Shown here one piece after another: positions 12,031 to 22,385 of a DNA stretch of 35,254 nucleotides (position 1 is the stretch's first letter; every line of letters begins with the position of its first letter). Source of the DNA: Gnetum montanum (Eukaryota > Streptophyta > Gnetopsida > Gnetales > Gnetaceae); NCBI GenBank assembly GCA_015680685.1, contig MNCI01030248.1, positions 1 to 35,254 of the forward strand, in the 5' to 3' direction. Under the pieces are notes generated by a model. The model saw only the letters and a list, made by a program, of their open reading frames with translations. It made no database searches and was not told the DNA's origin. The translations under genes and the position numbers were made by a program.

Positions 12031-13954
12031 ACATGAATGATCTACATCGTGTGATACTACCACATCAACCTTGGTGAAGATAGTCTCAGTTCCAGTTCAT
12101 GCTTCCCACTGTAATCACAATAGAATCATGAATTAGTATGCAATGTTTAACACATAGTTGTTAAATGTCTTATCTCATTGGTGGTTACACTCAGCTAGGT
12201 TGTGATGGTAAATTGATTAATTCCTATAGGAGCATTAGTGGGAAGTCTGACAAATAGGGTAAAATAGATAAGCGGTCCATTACATTTGAAAAAGTTCGAC
12301 ATAAGGAAATATTTGAAGAGGGTGTAAGAATTCAGAACAATAAAAATAAAATTTTACTAAAAACTGTTGTGAATATGTGCACAATTGTATGTCATTGATG
12401 GGATAAACAAAAAGATTTGATTATAAGAGTGTCTAAGGGTAAAGAACTTAACTAACCCAACTAAAAGATATGCAAGTGTGTCCTCCCCAAAGTAGGCAAA
12501 GGCCTTTTATGCTCTTGCATAACTTCAAACCAAAGAGATCATGGGCTTCATGGATAATTAATGATTACAAAAGGTTAAGTATAAAAACTCAGAAGAAATT
12601 ACCTAAGAATTTTAACACATCAAACTAGGACATTGAACTAGAACATGAAATCATTAGTGAGCTGAGACATGAAAAGCATAGATGGATGAGAGAGAGTGAA
12701 ATGGAGTTCTTGTTTAAGGTCACATGATGTCCCTTGTGGATTTTATAGTTAAATGACTTGATAAGATCCATCATTAGTCCAGACCAAAATCAACCACATT
12801 CAGTGACTTCACATCATCATTTTAAGACCCGTCCATCCCCTAAGACACAACAGTCCTACCATAAAATAACCATTGTTCCTTATTAAAGAAGAAAACAGAA
12901 GTATAAAGTGAGGAAGGGCCTTAGTTATAGGGAAAATTCAAGCATTGGTAACATGTATTTCTAATCCCATAACCAGTGCTTGAAGCCTGTTTATTTTTTC
13001 TAAGGGGTTTGCTTTGAAATTTCATCATTGTTTTTCTTTCTTGAAATGGAAACCACACTATGCAAAAACATATGTGGTTATTTTGTCTAAGGGGTGTGCT
13101 TTGAATTCTCATCCATTTTTTATGAGAACCACACCATGCAAAGACTTATTCAACTTCCTTTTATTGGTTGACATGAAATGATAAGAAATCCATGAAAACA
13201 CACATGCACCCAAGCAAACAGAATAGCACAAAGAATATTGAATACCCTTGAAGTCACACCCGATTCAAACATTTGAATCCTTTCTAATTTTTAAAATTAC
13301 CAAATTTACAAGTTCATTAAAGTTTCATTAATGAAAAAGGAATTGCGCGTTTCCAAAACAAGGAAAACCATAAAGTTTGTGGATGGGTGGATGTTGTGGA
13401 CTCATTGCCTGTTACATGAAAAAGAAATCATGTCCTAATCATTAGTAATAAAATTCAAAACTAGAATTTAGAAATAAATAATCAAATAACAAATAATACA
13501 TAGCACCATCAAACAACACATTACCACTATACCTAGCACTTATTAATGAAAAGTTAGAAAATCACACCAAAATAAAAGAAAGTGTAAAATGTTCAAGAAA
13601 TAGCAAACGTACTAATGATGGTGTAAAAAAATTAGAAAAATATTAATAATATAAAAACAAGAAAATGTATAATAAGTAATGTGCAAACAATGTTTTAAAA
13701 TAAAAAATATGTAAAACAAAAATTTGAAAACTAAGGAGTTACTTATATGGTTAGCATGGGTGGCCATCTTTCCCACAACTAAGTTGAAAGGAGGAGATCT
13801 GAAATATGGAGCATGGTTGTCTATCTCATGAGGTGTTTGTTGTATTAGCTAGCTTATGCTCATGGAAAGGTTTGATTTGTTTGATGTTGACCAACTATTT
13901 CTTGTCTAGGCTCTCAGGTTTGTAGATCATCATGGCCCCAAAAGAAAAATTTTT
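12031..13954 (-). other. Post-integrase spacer of E3
   Basis: Non-coding on both strands. Read on the minus strand it parallels 4726-6130: a T-rich block after the integrase, GGCAATGAGTCCAC near 13400, the TTCAAAGCACACCCCTTAGA block (here duplicated), and a G-rich block with gggttagttaag near 12450. Homology to E2 fades near 12310. The accessory ORF present in E1 and E2 is missing. Confidence 0.6.
13000..13145 (-). repeat. Tandem duplication of a conserved 3' block in E3
   Basis: Two copies of a unit of about 87 bp whose core reads, on the minus strand, TTCAAAGCACACCCCTTAGA (first copy with CAAACC). E2 has a single copy at 5432. Each core is preceded by a small inverted repeat, for example TTCTCAT with ATGAGAA. 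Confidence 0.65.
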
Positions 13955-14576
13955 GTAAATGATGTAAGGTCCTTCCCACAATGTTTGGAACTTAGTTCAT
14001 TGAGGTATGTGTGTCGGGTTCTAGTAGATAACCTTATCTCCTAGTTGAAATTTGATTTTTCTAATTTTAAGGTCATGATACTTTTTGTTGTAGGCTTTAT
14101 GTAACGCGTTAGATGATAGGGCCACCAATCAATTTTCATCTAGCAAGTTGAGATTCTTAGTCCTTTTTTTTGTGTGCTAGACTCAAGTCAAGGATGAGGT
14201 CATAGGTTATTGAAAGTGTATGAAGCTTGGATTGAATAGGAAGTGTTGGTAATTTTTCACATACAAACTCATAGGGAGAATAGCCTATAGAAAGTTTTCA
14301 TGCTGAGTAGTAGGCCTAAAGGCATCATTGAGTTTTGTGCTCTAATCTTTTCTATATTTGTTAATAATTCTTGTTAGAATCATTGTGATTTCCCTATTGG
14401 TAACCTCAACTTGACCATTAGCTTGGGGATGGTATGGTGTTGTGAGTTTATGTTCAACCCCCAAACATTACTTGAGCTTCCAAAAAGTAGTGCTTGTAAA
14501 GTGAGTTCCATTATTAGAAATTAATGTAGGTGGCACACCAAACCTATTTACAACATTTTTTTGTACAAGTAGCAAT
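13955..14576 (-). pseudogene. Ty3/gypsy integrase core fragment (E3)
   Basis: The minus strand reads RFGVPPTLISNNGTHFTS, then PYHPQANGQVEVTNREI, ILTRIINKYRKD, and a decayed C-terminal part. The second catalytic aspartate (normally SDNGTHF) is N, consistent with decay. The glutamate of NGQVEV is kept. Several stops and at least one frameshift follow. The gene is cut cleanly at 14576/14577, where unrelated LTR sequence begins, so the N-terminal zinc-binding part and the first D lie elsewhere. It is a close relative of 4117-4725. Confidence 0.85.
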
Positions 14577-15219
14577 TGTAGCGACCAAAAACGTCAGTGG
14601 CTGGAAACACCGAAAGGTTGTCGATCGTACAATCTTAACCCCGAATCCGTGTGAGGGCCGTGCTAGGTCAAATGGAAGTAGGGTACCCTGAACAATCTCG
14701 TTGATCAGATAAGGACTTAATTGGTGTCACTAAACCTTTTGCAAATGTGTAAGTTGAAAACAATGTTTATAGCATAAAATAATGATTATTATATTTAAGG
14801 AAATGAAAACGATCTAAAATGCAATGATAAGTAGGAGAATAAGCTAAACTGAAGTTGAAAAATGCACTACTTCAAGATTACAGCTTTACTTTGTCAAGAT
14901 GGATACAATTGGTTACGCAACACTAGGAAGCACAGAGATCCCAAAAGTAACCAGGACATTCAAAGCAAGCTAGATGCACACTTGAACATGGATTCAAGAG
15001 CTCATGAAGCAAAATGCTACAAAGGCAACAGAAAAGAGCTAATACAAATACCAAATAGGGATGCCAACCATTTGATTTCATCAACTCGTAAATGTTAACA
15101 ATGCTTAGAATTGAAAACCCTAATTGTTGCCAACTTTTTGCTCAACATGTCAATTGCCTACAAGATTTTGCCAACCCTTGCTCAATTTTTGCCAACCCTT
15201 GGAGCATTGCTCATTGGGG

Positions 15220-15227
15220 TATTTATA
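15220..15227 (-). promoter_or_regulatory. TATA box of E4 LTR
   Basis: TATAAATA within CCTATAAATACC on the minus strand, in the transcription direction of gag-pol. The same 12-mer occurs in the E5 LTR at 32525. Confidence 0.55.
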
Positions 15228-15414
15228 GGGCTAGGAGCACATGAGAAATGTGGTTTGGATGCCACATGTCCTGGATCCACAAGATATCTACGTGTCCATG
15301 CTACATGGACATGCAAAGTTGATTGATTAACGAGTCTACCACGCTATAATCACATTGTCGAAACTGGAGATGCTGGGATCAGGTGTGGCACCAATGTAGA
15401 CAAGGGGTGAAGCA

Positions 15415-16185
15415 CACTGATGTAGTGTAGCTGCCTGCTACATTGTGCTATGTTGTGGAGTGTAGCATGTTAATGTAGCATAGCTACTTGCTATGTTGCG
15501 CTATGCTAGGGAGCGTAGCATGTTGGCATAGCGTAGCTACTTGCTATCCTATGCTATGCTATGTAGAGTAGGATAGCGTAGCCACCAGTTCAAAGAAGAA
15601 ATTGGTGTTGAAGTTAATTGTAGGTGTTGGAAGCCTTTGAAGTGCTTTGGCTACTTCTGCATGTTGGCATTCTATGCTACACTACATAGCATAACATAGC
15701 ATAGCATAGCAGCCGGGCTTAACTGTGACTTGCACTTAAGTCGTGAACTTTTTCCTGATGATCATGTTGACAATCTCCAACATTTGTTCTTTACAATGTG
15801 AAGTCTTTGAACTTGCTAATCCTATGTTTTCAAATTCCTTTTGTCATTTTTTGCATCATCGCTACATTGTGCTACACTGTGTAGCGTAGCAGCTAGCATA
15901 GCTTGCTTTTTTCTTAATCTACCACTTTTCTAGTAAGAGGAGCTTTGCTGAAGGATTTGAAGTTGAGCAAAGCAACTAGTTTTTGAAGACTAGAGATGTT
16001 TTCTGAATGATATTAAAATCACTAAGCAGGCTAGGCCTTTTGTCTTACTTTTGCTATGTTGTGCTATGTTGTGCTATGTTGCATAGTGTAGCATAGTGTA
16101 GCACTTTCTCTTGCAATAGTTCCCAGTTTGTTGTCTAAACAACTGTCTTTTGAGGCCTACTACACTACATAGCCTAGTGTAGCAT
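15415..16185. repeat. GCTATGCTA/TAGCATAGC word-rich region in E4 LTR
   Basis: Dozens of variants of GCTATG, GCTACG, TAGCGTAG and their reverse complements. They include an imperfect tandem of about 60 bp at 15460-15590 (blocks starting gtagcatgtt) and a run of tgctatgttg at 16050-16080. Many words are self-complementary. The same words reappear in introns of the antisense gene. Confidence 0.7.
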
Positions 16186-16918
16186 AGTGAACTTCTTGGA
16201 TAGAAAACTTGCCAAATTGTTTCGTGCATCCTGAGCATCGCTGACAATCCCATGCATTGTTTCTGAGTAGGTTGTTAGTTGGATGAACTGTCCAAGTGGG
16301 AAAGCTGGAGAGTCTGTCGAGCCTGTCAACACTGGGTGTAGAAAACTTACCAAACTAGACAGTCTAAACTTAGAGCATTCATTTCTTGCCAAACTGTCAT
16401 GACATTGCCTAAACTCCAAGGACTTGGTGAAGCAAGAATGCCTTGAAAATTTAGGGTGTTTCATTGGCCCCTCTTTGTCGACATCTAGAGGATAGACCCG
16501 AGAGATGCCAACAAAGAATACGAAACAGCATGAAAGACAAGATGCTAACATTGCTCTTTGGTGATTGCCAAGATGTCTCTTAGCTATGCTTGAGAGTGTT
16601 GCATTGGTTATGCGGGGAAAAGAGAAGGGTTAAGTAGGGAGGGAAGATTCAGGAAAATGGTAAAGATGAAACTTAGCATAATCCCTCATTGGAGTGCTTG
16701 TGAGGGAGTTTTTTTCATGGTCATCTTTGCTTTTGTTAACCTTTGACCTCTCATTTAAATGCTTAGAGAGTGTGTGATTATGAAAAAGCTTATGTGCCAT
16801 TTGTTTTAGGCACTTTTTTTTGTGTGAGCTTTGTTCTTTTATGCTTTTTCTTTTGTTGTTTTACCATTTACATTTGCAAACAACCTTGTTGTTGTAGGAC
16901 AAGTGTTTCTTTCATAGG

Positions 16919-17530
16919 ATGAGTTGTGTTACATCCACATGGGGCTCTAACTTGCGTACAGATGCTTCCCATGTAGTGAGCTATGTTACGCGCATCATGG
17001 ATTTTATGGTTGAGCATATGGGAAGGCTTGACAGGCATTGGGAAAAGCTTGTAAAAGAGGGGAGAGAGTGGATTGCGAGTGTAAGGAGTGAGATAAGATA
17101 GGTAAATGAGAAGGATAGGAGGTGCACTCCAAAGTAGCAAAGCTATTCAAGAAGACCACCTTGTAACATTGTAGCATCTGCTGCCATGGAAAAATGCACC
17201 TCTAGCCTACGCCTCTCTAGTATGCACCCTGCAAACACAACAAAGAGAAAACCAAGAGAAATAGCCATGGTACAAAACGAAGACAAAGATCTTGCTGTGG
17301 AAACTACTGGAGCAACTGATGTTGTTATTGAGGCATGCAGCATCCAAAATAGGAAGGCCAACAAACCTTGGCAGCATCAATGTGGAGGAGCTAGCATCGA
17401 GGAGGTTGGGAGTTTCTTTAAATGCAGATGCTCAGGAATCCCTGCCCAAGGCAATCATTCTCAGTTCAGTTGTGAGATTGGCTATCCAACAACTAAACAT
17501 CTCTTGAGCTTGGGCATTATCAGGGGCTAG
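16919..17530 (+). other. Coding-like stretch inside E4 LTR, uncertain
   Basis: Three plus-strand open frames follow each other: 16919-17101, 17186-17530 and an overlapping frame around 17330-17507. The last reads GRPTNLGSINVEELASRRLG, followed by SLPKAIILSSVVRLAIQQL, protein-like in composition and more so than the alternatives. A single indel near 17350 would join the second frame to the third. I recognise no family. It could be a captured gene fragment in the LTR or chance, since GC-richer LTR DNA gives fortuitous frames. Confidence 0.25.
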
Positions 17531-17757
17531 ACGATAACAATATTAAGGCTAGGCCACAATATTGGTAGTACTCCAGTAGCAGTCACTAACTAGGGAAGCT
17601 ACTGCCTAGGCAGTGAACCATAACGACAGTAGGTCTGGAAGGTTAGCATGATGTCATACAACATCTCCAGAGGATCAACAAGATTCCAAGAGCAATAGCA
17701 TTGCATATGTTCAAGAGGGTGTTTTATTAGCATCGTGAACTGCATTATGGAATTACA

Positions 17758-17775
17758 ATGTCCCACCCCATGTCA
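17758..17775 (-). promoter_or_regulatory. Polypurine tract of E4 (candidate)
   Basis: On the minus strand GGGGTGGGACAT lies directly before the proposed LTR start TGTAATTCC, downstream of integrase and the repeat array. Confidence 0.4.
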
Positions 17776-17819
17776 GCACTGTGCATGCTCGCTTATTGTG
17801 TACTAGCATAGATGCATGT

Positions 17820-18296
17820 TGGGGACGTGCCACGAACCTAGTTTAAGGTCTTGGTAGACCATGATGTGCTAGTTTAAGATCCTAGCAGACCACTATGCTA
17901 GTTTAAGATCCTAGCAAACCATATGTGCCAATTTAACATCATAGCATATGATGGCTATGCTATTTTAAGGTTCCAGCAGACCGCTATGCTAGTTTTTCGT
18001 TGTAGAAAACTGTGGATTAGCTAGTTTAAGGTCCTAGCAGACCATTTGTGCCTGTTTAATATCATGGCAGACTGTCTATGCTAGTTTATAGTCATAACAG
18101 ACTATCTGTGCCAGTTTTACATTGTAGTGGACATGAGCTATGCTAGTTTTACGTCGTAGCAGATGTGCTATGCCAGTTTTACGTCATAGCGGATTTGTGC
18201 TTACCTTTGCCATTTTTACGTCATGGCAGACATTAGTGAAGCTTTGCTAGTTTTATGTCATAGTGGACATCTACTTATCTACTTCATGCATCAAAT
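17820..18296. repeat. Hairpin repeat array 1 (downstream of E4 integrase)
   Basis: About 14 degenerate units, 30-45 bp apart on the plus strand, with core GCTAGTTTAAGRTC then CTAGCAGACC. The better units contain GGTC-N6-GACC, able to fold into a short hairpin. Later units drift to TTTTACGTCATAGC. The array fills the space between the integrase stop and the LTR and is related to arrays 2 and 3. Confidence 0.75.
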
Positions 18297-19355
18297 ATAG
18301 TATGGCTTGAGATACGAGTGATTTACCAGATTTGCAAACTCATTACGTTCCATGTCCATCAACTTGAAGGCCCCATTCCCAAAGGCTTTTGTTACCATGT
18401 ATGGACCTTCTCAGTTTGCTAAGAATTTGTTCATATGCTCACAAATAGCCTTGAGAATGAGGCCTCCCTTCTATATTGGCCATTTATGCATATTTGCATG
18501 ATGTTTTTGTCATTTCTTGTTCTGATAGTGCTATATGTGACCTAGTGTTTGCGCATGCTCCTCCTCTATTGAGTCAAGATTGATGATCCTCGACTCATTG
18601 TTATGGGATTCGCTTACAACATTCGATAGGATCATCTAAAGTGACGGTACCTGCAACTCAATAGGTAACATCTCTTCAGATCCATAAATAAGACTATAAG
18701 GTGTCTTACCTATCGCAATCCTACATGTCAACTTGTAAGCCCACAACACATAGAGGATTTGCTCATGCCATCACCTCTTGTTATTGTTTAGCCTCTACTT
18801 TTCCATTCACCTACGGCTAGTATGGCGAGGAGAATGATTGTCTAATGCCAAGATTGCTGCAAAAGGTTTGGGTTTCTGCACTACTAAATTGTGGCCCGTT
18901 GTTAGTCACAATAATCATGGGAAGCCCAAACCTTGTCATGATGTTGTCCAAGATGAAGTGGCAAATCTGCTGAGATGCCATCTTCGTTAGGGGAATAGCT
19001 TCCACCCACTTAGTAAAATACTCAGTGGTGGTGATGATGAAGCTATGCCCTACGGAAGACTTAGGTGTGATAGGTCCTATGAGGTCTAATCCCCATTGCT
19101 GGAAAGGCCATGTGATCTACGTTGGATGCAGCTCTGTAGGTGAAACGTGTATGACATTTGCGTATCTTTGGCACGTGTCACACGTCTTGACTTTGGCAAG
19201 GCAATCATGCTCCATGTGCGGCTAGTAGTACCCTAGGTGTCTGATTTTTGCAGGCATAGCCTTAGGTGCTATGTGTCAACCACACAGTCCCTCATGTACT
19301 TCATTTACCACCTTCTATGCTTGCTCCTCATTTATGCATGCCAGCAATATCCCAT
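18297..19355 (-). pseudogene. Integrase of E4
   Basis: The minus strand shows an N-terminal HHCC zinc-binding region (EVHEGLCG, then DCLAKVKTCDTCQRYANV) and then core motifs: GLDLIGPI with the first catalytic D, FTKWVEAIPLTK, and VTNNGPQF where the second D is N. NGKVEA follows with the catalytic E. The C-terminal part has EGPYMVTKAFGNGAFKLMDM and ends at a stop after NHSYLKPYY, the usual close of Tat/Athila-type integrase. About ten stops and one or more frameshifts are present. The 5' side joins the misoriented block 19357-19694. Confidence 0.85.
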
Positions 19356-19356
19356 N

Positions 19357-19694
19357 GCAACATGTTCCATGCAACAAAAACTCCATAGCAAATGCACTGG
19401 CCACCCTGGAATTAAATGTGTTGCCACATTTGTTCACAAGTTTGCCAACCTTGATCACTAAGTGTATGGAACCTATCACTTAGGCGGGACACGTAGCCTC
19501 TGTTAGCACTACGGATACCTAGGAGTGGTACTCCAACATTAAAGCCTACCTACAACATGGCGAGCCCCCAAGTGGATTGACATCTGCTCAAAGAGATGTG
19601 ATCCATAAGCATGCTCAACAATATGTACTTATGGGAGACAACATCCTGTGAAATGCTCCTATGATGGGATATTGCTGGCATGCATAAATGAGGA
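19357..19694 (+). pseudogene. Pol segment between second RNase H and integrase, inverted in the assembly
   Basis: This block is bounded by N19356 and N19695 and codes on the plus strand, while pol on both sides codes on the minus strand. It reads NSIANALATLELNVLPHL, then EWYSNIKAYLQHG, then HKHAQQYVLMGDNIL. This is the stretch that joins the archaeal-type RNase H to the integrase zinc-binding domain in Tat polyproteins. Its last 31 bases (19664-19694) are the exact reverse complement of 19325-19355. Turned around, it would overlap the left contig by 31 bp and fit pol order, so a misplaced contig is far more likely than a biological inversion. Confidence 0.85.
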
Positions 19695-19695
19695 N

Positions 19696-19975
19696 CCAGG
19701 TGTTGTATGTTTAATCTTTGGGTCGCCAAGAGGCCCCTGAGTAACCCCTCATACTCTACCACGTTGTTTGTACAAGGGAATGCAAAATGATAAAAGAAAG
19801 GATGCATTTCCCCAGAGGAGAACGTAATGACAATAGCTGTACTACCCTCTCATGTTGTCGAGGCACCATCGAAATGCAAGGTAGCTTCCAAGTGCAATGG
19901 GATGACATTGATAGTGTTAACATGCTTGTTTGGGAATTTGGAATCTATGATCACCTAATAGTTGATGGGTGAGGT
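19696..19975 (-). pseudogene. Archaeal-type (second) RNase H of E4
   Basis: The minus strand reads ATLHFDGAS with the first catalytic D, a stop, then STAIVITFSSGEMHPF, then TNNVVEYEGLLRGL with the catalytic E and QRLNIQHL. The pairing of FDGAS with TNNVAEYEAL is the signature of the additional RNase H in Tat-lineage elements. The remainder is interrupted by N19695. One in-frame TAG is present. Confidence 0.8.
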
Positions 19976-19984
19976 TGTAAGTTA

Positions 19985-20425
19985 CATTGCTATGGCTTGA
20001 CCTTTCGTCAATGATTGGCTCACATAATGCAAATCGAATTCTACTATTATTGCTTTCCACCAGGCTAGTCTACTACTTTCATACAAGTTGTTTGTAATAT
20101 CCCAAAGTATATTGCTCTTATAAATAATGTTAATTTTTCTACGAACTAGGTAGTGTCTCCATTTTTTCAATGCAAACACTAAGGCAAGGTAGTTTTTCTC
20201 TACCTCATTGTATTTTTTTTCATAGGCTATTAGTGCATGACTTAGGTACTATACTGGTATCTTAGAACCGTCGTCCCATTTTTGACATAACAATGACATG
20301 ATAGATGTGTCCAAGGTGGTAAGGTAGATGGAGAAAGGCTTATCCCTCTATGGTGGGTAAACAGTTGGGAGGTGCAAGAGCTCTTTCTTCATATCATCAA
20401 AGGCTTGTTGACATTGATTCATCCA
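19985..20425 (-). pseudogene. RNase H of E4 (RT-linked)
   Basis: The minus strand reads KPFSIYLTTLDTSIMSLL, then YLSHALIAYEKKYNEVEKNY, LALVFALKKWRHYLV, WDITNNLYES and EFDLHYVSQSLTKGQAIA. This is the RT-associated RNase H of Ty3/gypsy pol, normally ending at EFDIxYVxxxxxKGQxxADxLA. It directly follows the RT thumb region and precedes the second RNase H. Frameshifts and TAG stops are present. Confidence 0.8.
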
Positions 20426-21350
20426 TTTGAAGTTAACCCCTTTCTTCAGTAGATATTACATGGGGTGTAACTTGTCCATCAACTTTGCTATAAACCTTCT
20501 AATGAACTATACTCTACCTTGTAACCTGCATAGTTCTTTAAGGTTTGTAGGAGGTGCCAGGTTGATTATGTCCTTAACCTTATCATGGTCCACCCGTATT
20601 CCTGCCTCCAACAATACAAACCCTAACATGCATTCAGTTCTTACCCCGAAGACACGCTTTTTAGGATTGAGGTGTAAATCATTCATTTGGCAACACTTGA
20701 GGACTACCCTTAGATCACGGGGATGATCAACAGCCTTTTTATATTTGACCGCTATATCATCTATGTAGTCATTCAGTGTTTCTAGGATGTAGTCGCTAAA
20801 GATGTAAGTCATGGCTCGCTGGTAGGTTGCTTCGATGTTCTTGAGCCCAAAAGGCATCATAGTGTAACAAAAGGTACCACATGTGGTCATGAAGGTTGCT
20901 GTTAACTAATGCTCTGGATTGATGTGAATTTGATTGTAGCAAGAAAAACCATCCATGAAGGATAATAGAGCATGACTAGCTGTAGTGTCAATGAGTTGAT
21001 CGATGCTGGGAAGTGGAAAATCATCTTTGATCATTGACTTGTTCAAATCCCGAAAGTCTATATAGATTCATATTCCTCCCATTTTCTTAGAAACTAGAAC
21101 AATGTTAGACACCCATTCTGAATAATCAACTACCCAGATGAAACTAGCCTGATAGAGCTTGGTGATTTCATCTCATACAACTAGTGTGATCTCTGGTTTA
21201 ACTTTGCAAGCTTTTTGCTTAACTTCTTTCATGGCGAGTCTAAGATGATGTTGTGTTGTATTAGCCTCGGATCTAAACCTAGCATGTCATTGTATGACCA
21301 TGCAAAGACTTCAATGTTATCTTGCAGAGTCTTAGCTAAATCTTTGTACG
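20426..21350 (-). pseudogene. Reverse transcriptase of E4
   Basis: The open piece 20507-20890 has CYTMMPFGLKNIEATYQRAM, then YIDD (the YVDD active site; residues about 42-45), HLNPKKRVFGV, and LGFVLLEAGIRVDHDKVKDI. This is diagnostic of Ty3/gypsy RT domains 4-7. Upstream, in other frames, are remnants of the early RT motifs (around 21040-21110 and 20930-21000). The final stretch NLKELCRLQGRV leads into the connection domain. It is broken by frameshifts near 20890 and 20507 and by multiple TAG stops. Confidence 0.88.
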
Positions 21351-21660
21351 TCTATGAATCTAGGAGGGAACTAAGTTTCAATGTTTTAACCTCCCCCCTA
21401 GATGTGGTCACAGGCGTTTCAATGAGAGGGTCTTCAATTACATCCCCAACCTCTAAATCTAGGGTTTGGAAAAGATGTTCTGGCCATTTTGGGAATTTTT
21501 CTAAGGATGTTATGGTGCTAACTATGAGTGATTCCTTGTCTATTAGCTCTGGGTTCAGTTGTCTCTTGAGTTTGCCGTGTGGACCTGTTAAGGCTAGAGG
21601 TGAAGAGAGATCATGATGGATTTTCATTCTTGCTCAACCTACCAAAATGAGATGAAAGTC
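21351..21660 (-). pseudogene. Pre-RT linker of E4 pol
   Basis: The open frame 21352-21627 on the minus strand contains KLKRQLNPELIDKES and KFPKWPEHLFQTLDLE. Beyond its stop, in another frame, comes AWSYNDMLGLDP, the typical lead-in to gypsy RT (FAWSYxDMPGLDP). It marks where pol resumes after the 6.1 kb interruption. Confidence 0.6.
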
Positions 21661-21759
21661 TAGTTAAGAGGTACCTATTTGTAGCAACTGTGCATAGTGA
21701 AAACTTGCAAGGTAGCAACTAAATGCAAATGGTAGACTTAAGTATAAAGTATGATATAA

Positions 21760-22235
21760 AGTCATAAAATTTGCCAGTTTAAGGTCATGATGTATTGTTA
21801 AGACATAGAAATGCAAAACTATTAATGTAAAAGTGCGAAACTACTGATGTGAAAATGCAAAACTATTAGTTTAATGTCATTGCAGACTACCAACATGGTT
21901 AGAGTATTAGTTTAAGGTTGTTGTAGACCATTGTAATGTGAATGTTTGAAGGTGCTAGTTTAAGGTCTTTGTGGACCACCTAGACATAAAAATGCAAGAC
22001 TGCTAATATGAAGAACGAAAAGCTACTAATGTAAAAATGCGAAACTATTGATGTAACAATGCGAAACTGCTAGTTTAATGTCATTGCAGACTACCAACGA
22101 GTAAAAGGTTGAAATTGCTAGTTTAAGGTCTTTTCGAACCGCTAATTAGATTGAAACTATGCATTAGTATTGCTAGTTTAAGGTCTTTGCAAACCGCTAA
22201 TGAGATATTTTTTGTGAAGGCAAATGGCTAGTTTG
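21760..22235. repeat. Hairpin repeat array 2 (left flank of antisense gene)
   Basis: About seven units with core GCTAGTTTAAGGTC then TTTGCAAACC or ATTGCAGACT, irregularly spaced. Between them are short repeats such as atgcgaaactattgatgt and aaaatgcaaaactatta. The GGTC-N6-GACC pairing is kept in part. It belongs to the same family as arrays 1 and 3. Confidence 0.75.
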
Positions 22236-22378
22236 AAGCATGTCAAGGCCTTTCACTTGGGCCCACTTGCCTTAATGCGAACAATGCTACTATGCCGTGG
22301 CGAACATGCTACACTCCATGGAATACTCTGCATTAAATGGGAAGAGAGAATGAAAAGTTTCCTTTTCACCATTGCAAC

Positions 22379-22385
22379 TATAAAT
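22379..22385 (+). promoter_or_regulatory. TATA box of the antisense gene
   Basis: TATAAAT in the context ttgcaactataaatggag, about 135 bp before ATG 22514. This is a normal distance for a plant promoter with a short leader. It drives the strand opposite to E4 gag-pol. No other TATA of this quality lies between array 2 and the ATG. Confidence 0.5.

Larger units (their letters stand above)
14577..17757 (-). mobile_element. 3' LTR of E4 (about 3.2 kb)
   Basis: The left edge begins TGTAGCGACC where E3 integrase homology stops. The proposed right edge ends GGAATTACA, giving TGTA...TACA ends. On the minus strand the right edge is preceded by a purine run (GGGGTGGGACAT), as expected of a polypurine tract. 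A TATA box at 15220 on the minus strand would leave a U3 of about 2.5 kb and R-U5 of about 0.65 kb. Long LTRs are known in Tat elements. The right boundary rests on the polypurine tract alone, as no second LTR is in the window for comparison. Confidence 0.55.

Noticed and set aside
16174-16551. 125-codon minus-strand frame in the E4 LTR
   Set aside because: No recognisable motif, overlaps word-repeat DNA, and nothing supports a promoter or homologue.
19357-19694. True biological inversion within pol
   Set aside because: Ns at both edges plus an exact 31-bp reverse-complement overlap fit a flipped contig much better.
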